Source: Fibrobacter sp. (GTDB lineage Bacteria; Fibrobacterota; Fibrobacteria; Fibrobacterales; Fibrobacteraceae). Taken from it: 64,000 bases of DNA. Position 1 is the stretch's first letter; the number at the start of each line of letters is the position of its first letter. This document shows positions 26,282-34,500 of this stretch, in pieces. The stretch lies in the NCBI GenBank assembly GCA_024398815.1, contig JAKSIL010000007.1, forward strand, positions 42,434 to 106,433. The letters are read 5' to 3'. Under the pieces are notes generated by a model. That model saw only the letters and a list, made by a program, of their open reading frames with translations. It ran no database searches and was not told the DNA's origin. Position numbers and translations under genes: made by a program.

Positions 26282-26481
26282 GGGTCCACACCTCCGTTGG
26301 CCGCTTCGCGGGCACGCTTTTCACGCATCCCCGCTTCAAAGGCCTTTAAGAAATACTCGTAATGCCGTTTGCAGCGTTCACGTTCTTCCGGAGATACGGG
26401 GTGCCGTTCCTGCATACGGGCCATAAACCGGCGAGCATCCTCGCCGAACAAGATGGGAGTCTCTCGAATGTCGCGAGCCAT
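26260..26481 (-). CDS. Small partner protein of GNAT, antitoxin candidate (copy B)
   Basis: The 73-residue product shares its first 28 residues (MARDIRETPILFGEDARRFM and following) with copy A and then differs at ten positions (for example CKRHYEYFLKAFEAG against RLRNYEYFLKAFEDG). The ribosome binding site and about 130 bp of upstream leader are nearly identical to copy A. No DNA-binding domain is recognised by eye. Confidence 0.65.
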   Translation of the reverse strand: MARDIRETPILFGEDARRFMARMQERHPVSPEERERCKRHYEYFLKAFEAGMREKRAREAANGGVDPCFRQVK

Positions 26482-26560
26482 TTTATCCTCTTGTTATCGG
26501 TTCATATATAAAAGCCCGGGCTAAGCCGGAAGGCATCCGTCCAGTGGTACCTTAAACATG

Positions 26561-26589
26561 AATATAAAAAATCGGTTTTACCCAGTCAA
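26561..26589 (-). promoter_or_regulatory. Promoter of GNAT pair copy B
   Basis: It has the same TTGACT - 17 bp - TATATT arrangement as copy A, shifted by exactly 960 bp. Confidence 0.55.
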
Positions 26590-26638
26590 GGGACCGAAGT
26601 TTCCACATTCATGCGAGATAAAGATAGTATTTTATAAA

Positions 26639-26653
26639 TGTCAAATTTTGACA
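26639..26653. promoter_or_regulatory. Palindromic operator candidate TGTCAAATTTTGACA
   Basis: Second copy of the palindrome at 25677-25693, in the matching position before copy B and with different flanking DNA. Confidence 0.55.
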
Positions 26654-26680
26654 ATTTGTAATATTTTACAAGGTGTTTTT

Positions 26681-27625
26681 TTAAAAATCCCAACACGCTT
26701 TATAAATTTCAACAAAAGTTCCGTTTTGTTTATATTTATCCGCAAGATTATTTGTAATCGTTTCATCTAAATTACAAAAAGCCTCAGGTTTTTCTGTAGT
26801 TTTCACGCAATAAGACAATCTAACACAAGAGAAATCCATCACACAACGAACTGAAAGACCTTCGTTTCTACGACCATAGCTTTGGAATGCATTGCCAACA
26901 TCGTAAATTAAGTATACGTCGTAGGCATAGTAGCTACTGCGTTCATCTTGAGATGCAGACCAAAAGTAAGCAAAGTCACCGACATTTTTAAAAATGTCAT
27001 TACCGTCTCTGTAGCCTGCGGGGAGAACGGAAAAACCACCAGCATTTTCAGATTTAAAAACTGAACCAGCAGTGCTAGAACCATCCGCAGCAACGATCAA
27101 CGATTTCCACTCCGATTGGCTTGGCAGATGCCAACCCTCGGGACAAACGCCTCGGATGACATCACTCGATTTACAATTTTTCTCGTAACCACAACCTGCG
27201 CCATCATACGAAAATATGGAAGCAGAGTCCATCGCAGCACTCCACAAGTAAAGGCGACCGTACTTGGCACAGGAGTCCGTACTGTTGTTGTAACAAAAAC
27301 TCTTGGCAGTCCCTTCATTATAGTCGTAATTGAGGTTTTCAGCCATCCACGTTTGGTCACCGATAGTCACCGTCTTGTAAACCTGACCATTGCGTTTGTC
27401 CTTGAGAGTGTTGGATGCAGCATCATATTCGCTTCCGTCCTTAATGCTGCTAGATTCCCGGTCAATGCCAGAAACGGCATTGCTAATTGAATCGTCCTCC
27501 TCAATCGAAGCGACCCACTCCTCATAATTATCCTCTACAACGGCTTCGTAGTCAGTACAGGCGGTTAAGGAAAGGAGCATAACAAGCAGGAGGAACGCAT
27601 TATTCATAAATCCGTAATTCTTCAT
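26681..27625 (-). CDS. FISUMP-domain lipoprotein
   Basis: The 314-residue product has a lipobox (LLSLTAC). An acidic Ser-rich spacer leads to the FISUMP domain (about 75-255): GQVYKTVTIGDQTWMAENLN, AKYGRLYLWSAAMDSAS, GVCPEGWHLPSQSEWKSL and GLSVRCVMD. After it comes a 55-residue Cys-containing tail (SYCVKTTEKPEAFCNLDE) absent from the other two copies in the window. It is probably lipid-anchored at the outer membrane. It lies 10 bp after the PEGA-domain gene and is therefore probably its operon partner. Confidence 0.87.
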   Translation of the reverse strand: MKNYGFMNNAFLLLVMLLSLTACTDYEAVVEDNYEEWVASIEEDDSISNAVSGIDRESSSIKDGSEYDAASNTLKDKRNGQVYKTVTIGDQTWMAENLNYDYNEGTAKSFCYNNSTDSCAKYGRLYLWSAAMDSASIFSYDGAGCGYEKNCKSSDVIRGVCPEGWHLPSQSEWKSLIVAADGSSTAGSVFKSENAGGFSVLPAGYRDGNDIFKNVGDFAYFWSASQDERSSYYAYDVYLIYDVGNAFQSYGRRNEGLSVRCVMDFSCVRLSYCVKTTEKPEAFCNLDETITNNLADKYKQNGTFVEIYKACWDF

Positions 27626-27635
27626 TTTCCCTCCC

Positions 27636-29216
27636 CTAGAAAGCGAAGCTCACGCCAAGCCCAACAGCACCAACGATTGCAGTCACGACCCCCACGGTGC
27701 GGAGCGTCTGGCCATTGTGTGCATCGTCCTTGTTCTTCTTGTAATCCGATTCGCTCTTGATTTTCTTCTCGGAGGCGGACTTAGCATTGGAATTTCCGAC
27801 AACGGCGAGCACGGAGCCACCCACGAGCACCGCGGCACTCGCAATTACAGGTACCCAATGAATTCCAGATTCATCACTCTCCACATTCGCAGGGATGCTC
27901 TCCCCGACTTTTTTGCAATCGCCGCCCGTTGCGCATTCCAAATCGTTGTAGCCTTTTTCTGCCTGGGCCCGAGTCTGGTCTATCGCGGTCAACGTCTCCT
28001 TCGCAAAGGGGTCTTTCTTCAACTCATGCGTATAAGCCACCGTCTCGTGGAACTTGAGATTCACATCTACAATTTCGGGATTTTTCACATCGCCCACTGC
28101 CACCCTAGAACACAAAGGAACTTCTCCCAAATAAGGAGTCTTGCCGACTTCGTTCCCATTCACAAAAACAGGCACCGACTGGGGTTCACCACGGAACTCA
28201 GCCGAAAGAGATAACCCACCCTTAGCACGAACCATCGGCTGCTCATAACGTTCGTTCTTCCCTTTTTCAATGGCCACCTTAAATTCCACAGGGTCATAAC
28301 ATGGATGAGTAACAGAAACTGCATGCACACCCGGATCAAGCATTTCCGTACTCGCTGCAGCCACGAGTTTTCCATCGACAGACACTCGCAAATCCTCTGG
28401 ATTACCAACATTGTCCGGGCGTTCCGGGTTCACAAAAAGCGTTCCAAAATTCGGAACCATGTTGAAGGCAATCTGTTGCTCATTCGCATTCACAGTTACA
28501 AGCGAATCGAAATCCTCGTAGTGTTCAAGCACGGTCACAAAGCGATGTTCACCTGCTTCGACTTGGATTTTACAAGGAGTGCTGCTGCACTTCGGCACAG
28601 GGCGTCCGTCAATGCTCAGCATGGCGCCACCGGGATTCGTCGAAACATTCACGATGAACATTTGGTTGCCGACAACAGCGAAGTCCCCAGCGGTACTGAA
28701 ATCACCAAAGCCGCTACCGCCACCCCAAGCCCCCCCAATCCCTCGAATTTTCTTGAAAAATTCCGGAGCCTTTGTTTTGAGTTCAGCGACAATTCCCTCG
28801 ACATTCGCGATGCCGTCGGCATTGAAACTCGCCACAAGCTTGTTGCCCGCGGTCTCGTACATTTCGCAACTGATTGTGTAGTTCTCGCCGAACTTGCCGA
28901 TTCGCGCCTGAGCCACATAATCCGCAGCGATATTCTTGCCGGTTTCCGCAAGGCAGCTGCCTTCGCAGTCCTCTATAGTTTTCCCGGGCGGGAGCATCAC
29001 GTTGATGTTCTCGCGCGTCATGATGGTCCAGTTCTGTTCGGCGGGGAGCACGCGCACGGCCTGTTCGCGAATCACGTTCGTCAAGTACTGACGACTTTCG
29101 ATATCAATTTCCTCACGGGCCTTGCCATCGGCCGCAGTCTCAAGGACAGCGACATACTTCGCCAAGGCCGTACAAGGCAGCAGTAAAATAAAAAGTGCAG
29201 CAAGCAGTTTTCTCAT
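27636..29216 (-). CDS. PEGA-domain envelope protein
   Basis: The 526-residue product has a signal peptide ending CTALA. The N-terminal domain (about 20-150) has REQAVRVLPAEQNWTIMTRE and DYVAQARIGKFGENYTISCE, like the TolB/CsgG-type domains that often precede PEGA. PEGA-like repeats follow (about 195-380), for example VNVSTNPGGAMLSIDGRPV and KIQVEAGEHRFVTV. Two hydrophobic segments near the C-terminus (WVPVIASAAVLVGGSVLAVV and the final TVGVVTAIVGAVGLGVSFAF) give a membrane anchor. PEGA domains are linked to surface layers or polysaccharide contact. The minus-strand box TATTTTTG (29233-29240) and an AAGGA site precede the ATG. Confidence 0.78.
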   Translation of the reverse strand: MRKLLAALFILLLPCTALAKYVAVLETAADGKAREEIDIESRQYLTNVIREQAVRVLPAEQNWTIMTRENINVMLPPGKTIEDCEGSCLAETGKNIAADYVAQARIGKFGENYTISCEMYETAGNKLVASFNADGIANVEGIVAELKTKAPEFFKKIRGIGGAWGGGSGFGDFSTAGDFAVVGNQMFIVNVSTNPGGAMLSIDGRPVPKCSSTPCKIQVEAGEHRFVTVLEHYEDFDSLVTVNANEQQIAFNMVPNFGTLFVNPERPDNVGNPEDLRVSVDGKLVAAASTEMLDPGVHAVSVTHPCYDPVEFKVAIEKGKNERYEQPMVRAKGGLSLSAEFRGEPQSVPVFVNGNEVGKTPYLGEVPLCSRVAVGDVKNPEIVDVNLKFHETVAYTHELKKDPFAKETLTAIDQTRAQAEKGYNDLECATGGDCKKVGESIPANVESDESGIHWVPVIASAAVLVGGSVLAVVGNSNAKSASEKKIKSESDYKKNKDDAHNGQTLRTVGVVTAIVGAVGLGVSFAF

Positions 29217-29232
29217 GCGAATTCCTTTGCAT

Positions 29233-29240
29233 CAAAAATA
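29233..29240 (-). promoter_or_regulatory. -7 box of the PEGA-FISUMP operon
   Basis: TATTTTTG on the minus strand, 16 nt before the ATG at 29216, with AAGGA in between. Confidence 0.5.
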
Positions 29241-29335
29241 CATTCTATTCCAAGCAAATTTTCAGCTGTAGCAAGACAAATGTATTTTCAAAGGACTATT
29301 TTTAAACGAGTCTTTCTTGAAATTTCAGAACCCCC

Positions 29336-29371
29336 AAACAAAAACAGCCCCCGGCAAAGCCGAGGACTGTT
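29336..29371 (-). terminator. Intrinsic terminator of the candidate small RNA
   Basis: On the minus strand AACAGTCCTCGGC pairs with GCCGGGGGCTGTT, the two apparent mismatches becoming G-U pairs, followed by TTTTTGTTT. On the plus strand the same positions would be A-C mismatches, so the direction is minus. Confidence 0.85.
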
Positions 29372-29462
29372 TATAGTGGAATAGAAATAGTGCGTCCAGT
29401 GAATCCTACCCCGCGGTTCGATCAGGCATCCCATCTCCAGAACCAGGATTTACTGGAAGCAC
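29336..29462 (-). ncRNA. Candidate small RNA, about 127 nt, unassigned
   Basis: Between mazG and the PEGA gene the minus strand shows a TATATTGA box (29467-29474). Next comes a 73-nt hairpin (29390-29462) whose arms GTGC, TCCAGTAAATCCT and GGTTC pair with GAACC, AGGATTCACTGGA and GCAC, leaving a 20-nt loop and one asymmetric bulge. A linker and a strong terminator finish it. No open reading frame explains it. It lacks the GGAAGGAAGCAG-type loop of SRP RNA and is too short for typical 6S RNA. Alternatively it is the structured 3' end of the mazG transcript. Confidence 0.5.
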
Positions 29463-29550
29463 ATTATCAATATACCCCCGATTGCGGGCATGTGAAAAAA
29501 AATTTTCAAAAAGGGCGTTCCGAAAAAGAACACTCCAATATGGAATGGCG

Positions 29551-30348
29551 TTATTTGGCGTTTTTCGCCTGTTTCCACAATTCCTGCAAGCCTTCGAGGC
29601 CCACTTCACCGATCTGCTTGCCCTGTTCCTTCGTGAGGCGCTCCACTTCGCGGAAGCGTTTTTCGAACTTGGAATTAGCGCGCTGGAGAGCGATATTCGC
29701 ATTGAATCCGCAATGGCGGGCCACGTTCACGAGGCTGAACATGATGTCGCCGAACTCGTCTTCGAGGCGGTCGATGTTTCTGTTTTCTGGAGTGACGGCT
29801 TGCATTTCGGCGCGAAATTCACTAAATTCTTCTTGGGCCTTGTCAAATACAGGCTCCGGGGCGCCCCAGTCGAAGCCAACCTTGGCCACTCTGCGGATGA
29901 TGTCCTGGGCCCGGGCGAGCGTCGGCATGCTCTTGCTTACTTTATCCATAATAGAGCAGCCCGCAGTTTTTAGATTGTTCTTTTCGGAGGCTTTGATCTT
30001 TTCCCATTGCCGGGTTACGCCTGCGGCGTTGTCCACATGCGCCTCGCCGAACACGTGAGGATGGCGGCGGACCATCTTTTCGCATATTCCCTGCACCACG
30101 TCGTCGATGGTAAAGTCGCCCTGTTCCTTGCAGACCTGCGAATGGAAAACCACCTGCAGAAGCACATCGCCCAGTTCTTCGCACATGTGCGCCTTGTCGC
30201 CTTCCTGGGCGGCATCGATAAACTCGCTGCTCTCCTCGACGAGGTAAGGCAAAAGCGAACGCGTATCCTGCTCGCGGTCCCAAGGGCAACCGTCCTTGGC
30301 CCTGAGCCTCTCCATTATCTTGATCAAATCATCAAAGGAATATTTCAT
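29551..30348 (-). CDS. mazG: Nucleoside triphosphate pyrophosphohydrolase MazG
   Basis: MazG hydrolyses (d)NTPs to monophosphates and pyrophosphate, cleaning the nucleotide pool. The 265-residue product has two MazG repeats. The first contains DGCPWDREQDTRSLLPYLVE, EESSEFIDA and CEELGDVLLQVVFH, the second GFDWGAPEPVFDKAQEEFSE and LEDEFGDIMFSLVN, with the paired acidic metal-binding residues. The N-terminus begins at the expected place before the DGCPWD motif. Its start codon lies only 3 bp from the divergent dprA start. Confidence 0.95.
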   Translation of the reverse strand: MKYSFDDLIKIMERLRAKDGCPWDREQDTRSLLPYLVEESSEFIDAAQEGDKAHMCEELGDVLLQVVFHSQVCKEQGDFTIDDVVQGICEKMVRRHPHVFGEAHVDNAAGVTRQWEKIKASEKNNLKTAGCSIMDKVSKSMPTLARAQDIIRRVAKVGFDWGAPEPVFDKAQEEFSEFRAEMQAVTPENRNIDRLEDEFGDIMFSLVNVARHCGFNANIALQRANSKFEKRFREVERLTKEQGKQIGEVGLEGLQELWKQAKNAK

Positions 30349-30351
30349 ACC

Positions 30352-31290
30352 ATGAAAGATAGAAAGTACTACGCCGTACAGCCAGAAAAATTTCCCCTTT
30401 TGTTAGGTTCATCCATCTACAAACCCATGGTCCTGTATGCGCAGGGAACTTTGCCGGAACCGACCGCACCCGCCGAGTCCAATGCCAGCACCGGCAATGC
30501 AGCACTTCCAAAGGCACCCATCGGAATCGCGATGGTCGGCACACGCAGGCCAAGCAACAGCGCCGCGGAACTGTGCCGCAAACTCGTAAATTCCCTACGC
30601 GGCACGAACGCCGTCATCGTTTCAGGCCTCGCCCAGGGAATCGACAGCCTTTGCCATGAAGCCGCCCTGGAAGCAGGCCTCCCCACCATCGGAGTCCTCG
30701 CGCAAGGGCTCGACACTCACATCGAAGGCAGTCGCGGCGATCTGGCGAATCGCATTTTGGAAAGCGGAGGAGCGCTCGTTTCTACATTCGAACCCGACGA
30801 CCCCGCCTACAAGGGAAACTTCATCGCGAGGAACAAAATCATCAGCGGCCTCTGCGCGGCGACACTCGTGGTGCAAAGCAAAATAAAAGGCGGTGCCCTG
30901 ATAACCGCCGACTTCTGCACCAAGGAAGGCAAGACGCTGCTCGCCGTGCCGGGGAACTTCGACAGCGAAGTAGCCAGCGGTACGAACCAACTTTTGGACG
31001 CCGGGCGGGCAAAACCGGTTTTTAAACCCGAAAGTCTTTGCCAGGTTCTTGGATTACCCAAAAAAGGGGGGCTAAGCTTCGGGGAACTTTCGGCGGCCGG
31101 CTGCAACCTGAGCAAGGAGGCGACGCTGGTTTTTGGCAGGGTAAACGGCTACAAAAAAACTTTTGTGGAGCTACAGTCAGAATTTGACTTCAATACGACA
31201 CAACTTTTAGCTATATTGACAGAGCTGGAAATTGCGGGACTCGCCCGCACCGAAGACAACTTCCAGTTTTACTTCAACGGAGCCGTATAA
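30352..31290 (+). CDS. dprA: DNA-processing protein DprA (Rossmann core plus C-terminal winged helix)
   Basis: DprA protects incoming single-stranded DNA and loads RecA during natural transformation. The 312-residue product has the Rossmann-like core: MVGTRRPSNSAAELC, VSGLAQGIDSLCHEAAL, TIGVLAQGLD, NFIARNKIISGL, VVQSKIKGGALITADF and LLAVPGNFDSEVASGTNQL. A C-terminal winged-helix DML1-like part lies around residues 255-310. The N-terminal SAM-like domain seen in many DprA proteins is missing from this start; upstream sequence in frame is antisense to mazG. The stop codon shares one base with the next start. Confidence 0.9.
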   Translation: MKDRKYYAVQPEKFPLLLGSSIYKPMVLYAQGTLPEPTAPAESNASTGNAALPKAPIGIAMVGTRRPSNSAAELCRKLVNSLRGTNAVIVSGLAQGIDSLCHEAALEAGLPTIGVLAQGLDTHIEGSRGDLANRILESGGALVSTFEPDDPAYKGNFIARNKIISGLCAATLVVQSKIKGGALITADFCTKEGKTLLAVPGNFDSEVASGTNQLLDAGRAKPVFKPESLCQVLGLPKKGGLSFGELSAAGCNLSKEATLVFGRVNGYKKTFVELQSEFDFNTTQLLAILTELEIAGLARTEDNFQFYFNGAV

Positions 31291-31571
31291 TGCTGAAAAA
31301 AATCTACATCTTCTTTGCGATAGTTGTAATTTTGCTCGCCCTCATTGCGGCCAAGCTTCTCTTCGGGCACAACAGCATCCCCAGGCAGCAACAGGTTTCC
31401 CAGGAAATCGCCGCCTACCAGGCCCAGATCGATTCACTGCAAAAAGTCATCGAGCAGCACAAGTTCGAAATCGAAAGGCTCCAGAACGATTCCCTGCACA
31501 AGGAAGAAATTCTGCGCACCCGCTACGGCATGAGCAGGAAAGACGAAAAAGTATTCCAGATGGTGAAATAA
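31290..31571 (+). CDS. DivIC/FtsB-like septum protein
   Basis: The 93-residue product has one N-terminal membrane helix (IYIFFAIVVILLALIAAKLL). A coiled coil follows (SQEIAAYQAQIDSLQKVIEQ and on), then EEILRTRYGMSRKDEKVF, the small C-terminal motif of the DivIC/FtsB family. Such proteins join FtsL and FtsQ in the divisome. The ATG overlaps the dprA stop codon (TAATG). Its stop codon abuts the stop codon of the convergent RND gene with no gap. Confidence 0.85.
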   Translation: MLKKIYIFFAIVVILLALIAAKLLFGHNSIPRQQQVSQEIAAYQAQIDSLQKVIEQHKFEIERLQNDSLHKEEILRTRYGMSRKDEKVFQMVK

Positions 31572-34500
31572 CTAAGCCATCTTGCTTGCGTCAGTCGTGT
31601 TGAGAGACTCGACCTTGCCGGCAAAGAAGCTGTAAGCTGCGGGAACGATAAACAACGTCATGAACGTCGCAAACGTAAGGCCACCAACGATGGCTATGCC
31701 CATCGCCACGCGCGAAGGGGTCCCCGTCATGATAAGCGGCACGGCGCCAAGCACAGTCGAAAGGCTCGTCATGAGAATCGGACGGAAGCGGCGTTCCGCA
31801 GACTGCTTGGCGGCCTCGATTCGAGAGCACCCAGTATTCGCGGCAATCTGGTTTGCAAATTCCACAATCAAGATACCGTTCTTCGTCACGAGAGCAATCA
31901 AGAGAATGAGTGCGATTTCGCTGAAGATATTGAGCGTCTGTCCAAAAACGAAAAGGCAAACGAGAGCCCCCGACAAAGCAAGCGGCACCGTCAAGAGAAT
32001 CACGAACGGAGCGCGGAAACTTTCGAACTGGCCCGCAAGCACAAGGAAAATCAAGGCAAGTGCAAGCAAGAACACTATATACAAACCGTTCGAACTTTCC
32101 TCGAATTCCTTCGAAGAGCCGCTCAACGTCGTACTCACCGTCGGATAATCCTTCAAGAGCTTCTTTGCAATGCGGCGCATTTCCTCGACTCCGTCGCCAA
32201 TCGTTTTGCCCGGGACAAGGCCCGCCTGCATGGTAGCGGCACTGAAGCGGTTGTAGCGCGGGAGCGACGGCGATGCGGAACGTTCCACGTAAGTAATGAA
32301 ATTATCGACACTCACCAGCTCGCCTTTTCCATTCTTCACGGAAAGCATGGAAAGGTTTTCGGGAGTACTGCGGTATTCGTAGCCGACAGCACCAATGATA
32401 TCGTACTGGTGGCCGTCCTTGTAGTATTCGCCGTATGTCTGGTCACTGATGGAAAGCTGCACCGCCTGGGCGATGTCGTTCACGCTCACGCCTTCTTCAT
32501 TCGCCTTGTCACGCATGATTTCGATATGCAATTCGGGCTTCGTGAAACGCAAGTTGCTGTTCACCACGCTGAAGACGGGGCTCTTGCTCGCTTCTTCTTC
32601 GAACTTCGGCACGAGCGTACGCAGGATTTCGATATTCGGAGCCTGCAACACAAACTGCACAGGAAGGCCACCGCGCTGCGTACTGATGCTCTGCGGTTCA
32701 GAGACCATCACGCGCAAATCCGGATATTCGTTACCCAGCACCTGGATGGCATGGGCTATTTCACTCTGCGGGCGGCGAGCCTTCTTGTCGTCATTCAAGG
32801 ACAAGTTAATTCTGTACATACCGGCACGCCATGCACCGGATTGCATTTCCTTGTATTCGCCGCTATCGAGGATGTCCATGATTTCTTCGACGAAGGCATC
32901 GGCCATGCGCATCGTACGCGTAAGCGTGACACCTTCCGGCATGTTCGTACTCACCATCACGGCACCGGAGTCTTCCGTAGGCGCCATTTCGCTACTCATG
33001 TTCGTAAAGCAGAAATACGAGACGAACATAAGCCCGATCAGGATGGGGAACAAAAGAATTCGGACCTTCAAGAAACCGCGCAGCAACACGGAATACGCCT
33101 TGTTGATGAACACGAAGAACGGTTCCGAAATATTAAAGAGCCTCCCCTTCTTCTGTTTCTTCAAGAACCTAGAGCAAAGCATCGGGGAAAGCGTAAGCGC
33201 AGATACCGTCGAAAGGAACACGGTACCAATCATCACGGCCACGAACTCGCGGAACAAGAGACCGGTCGTTCCACCAAGGGCAAGCACCGGCACGAACACC
33301 GCCATGAGCACCACGGAGGTCGCAATCACGGCAAAGAAGATTTCGTTTGTACCAGCAACGGCAGCCTGCTTCGGTGTCATGCCGCCTTCAATCTTGTGGT
33401 AAATGTTTTCCACAATCACAATGGCGTCATCCACCACAAGGCCAATCGCCAACACCATTGCAAGCAAAGTAAGCACATTAATACTGAACCCGCAAAGGTA
33501 CAGCACAAAGAAACTACCAATCACGGAAACCGGCACCACCACCATCGGGATGACCGTCGTGCGGCCTTCGCGAAGGAACGCAAAGATAATCGCAATCACG
33601 AGGATAAAAGCGATGAAAATCGTTTCGACCACTTCCTTGATGGAAGCGCGAATATTGATACTCGTATCGCGACCATAAAGGATATCGACACCTTCCGGGA
33701 GCTGGGAGCGGATGTCTTCGACACGCTTGTAGAATTCGTTTGCAATTTCCACATGGTTACTGCCCGGCTGCGCCACAAGAGCCGCCGTAACAGTGTTCTT
33801 GCCGTTACGTCTAAAACCAGTACGCGTATCCTTCGGTTCGTAATGGATGTCGGCCACATCGCTCAAGCGAATCACAGTACCGTCGGCAGCAGTCTTCACT
33901 GCAATATTCGAAAACTCAGAAGGGTCGAGCAAACGGCCAAGCGTACGGATGGAAAGTGCGCTTTCCACACCTTCGATGCTGCCGCTCGGGAGTTCAAGGT
34001 TACCCTTCTTGAGAGCGTTTTCCATGTCGACACCGGAAACACCCAGAGCCTGCATCTTGATGGGGTCGAGCCACAGGCGAACCACCGGCTGCTTTTCGCC
34101 CCAGATCATCACTTCGGAAACACCGTTGATTGTCTGCAAGCGTTCCTTCACCTGGTTCTTTGCGATTTCGGAAACTTCCATGGCATCAAGCTTGTCGCTC
34201 ACGAGGCTCGCCATGAGAATCGGGTCGGAATCGCTGTCGCTCTTGTTCACGGTCGGTTCATCGACGTCGTCCGGGAGCCTGCGGCGCACGCGGCTTACAC
34301 GGTCGCGAATTTCGTTCGCGGCCTCTTCCAGGTCCATGCCCGTCTCGAATTCAATGCTAATCGAAGAAGAACCGTCGCGGCTCGTAGAAGTCAGCGACTT
34401 GATGCCCGCGGCACTGTTGATACTCGCTTCAAGAATTTCAGTGACTTCGGCTTCCACCACGGCTGCGTTAGCGCCCGGATAACTGGTACGCACCTGGATA

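Larger units (their letters stand above)
24765..26614. repeat. Tandem duplication of an approximately 890-bp GNAT/partner unit
   Basis: Unit 1 spans about 24765-25654 and unit 2 about 25722-26614, in direct orientation. The outer parts (GNAT C-terminal coding, and partner N-terminal coding plus leader) are almost identical. The middle (about 25129-25430 against 26086-26390) is diverged. I see no transposase or target-site duplication. Confidence 0.9.

Noticed and set aside
24761..26614. The duplicated GNAT region as an insertion sequence or composite transposon
   Set aside because: No transposase gene, no terminal inverted repeats and no target-site duplication are visible; a tandem duplication explains it.
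27717..29186. Plus-strand frames opposite the PEGA gene (165 and 293 codons)
   Set aside because: No plausible start or ribosome binding site and no domain; the PEGA gene has a signal peptide, promoter and operon partner.
29336..29462. Candidate small RNA as SRP RNA, tmRNA or 6S RNA
   Set aside because: No GGAAGGAAGCAG-type SRP loop, no tmRNA tag frame or tRNA-like ends, and too short for a typical 6S RNA with a central bubble. Left unassigned.
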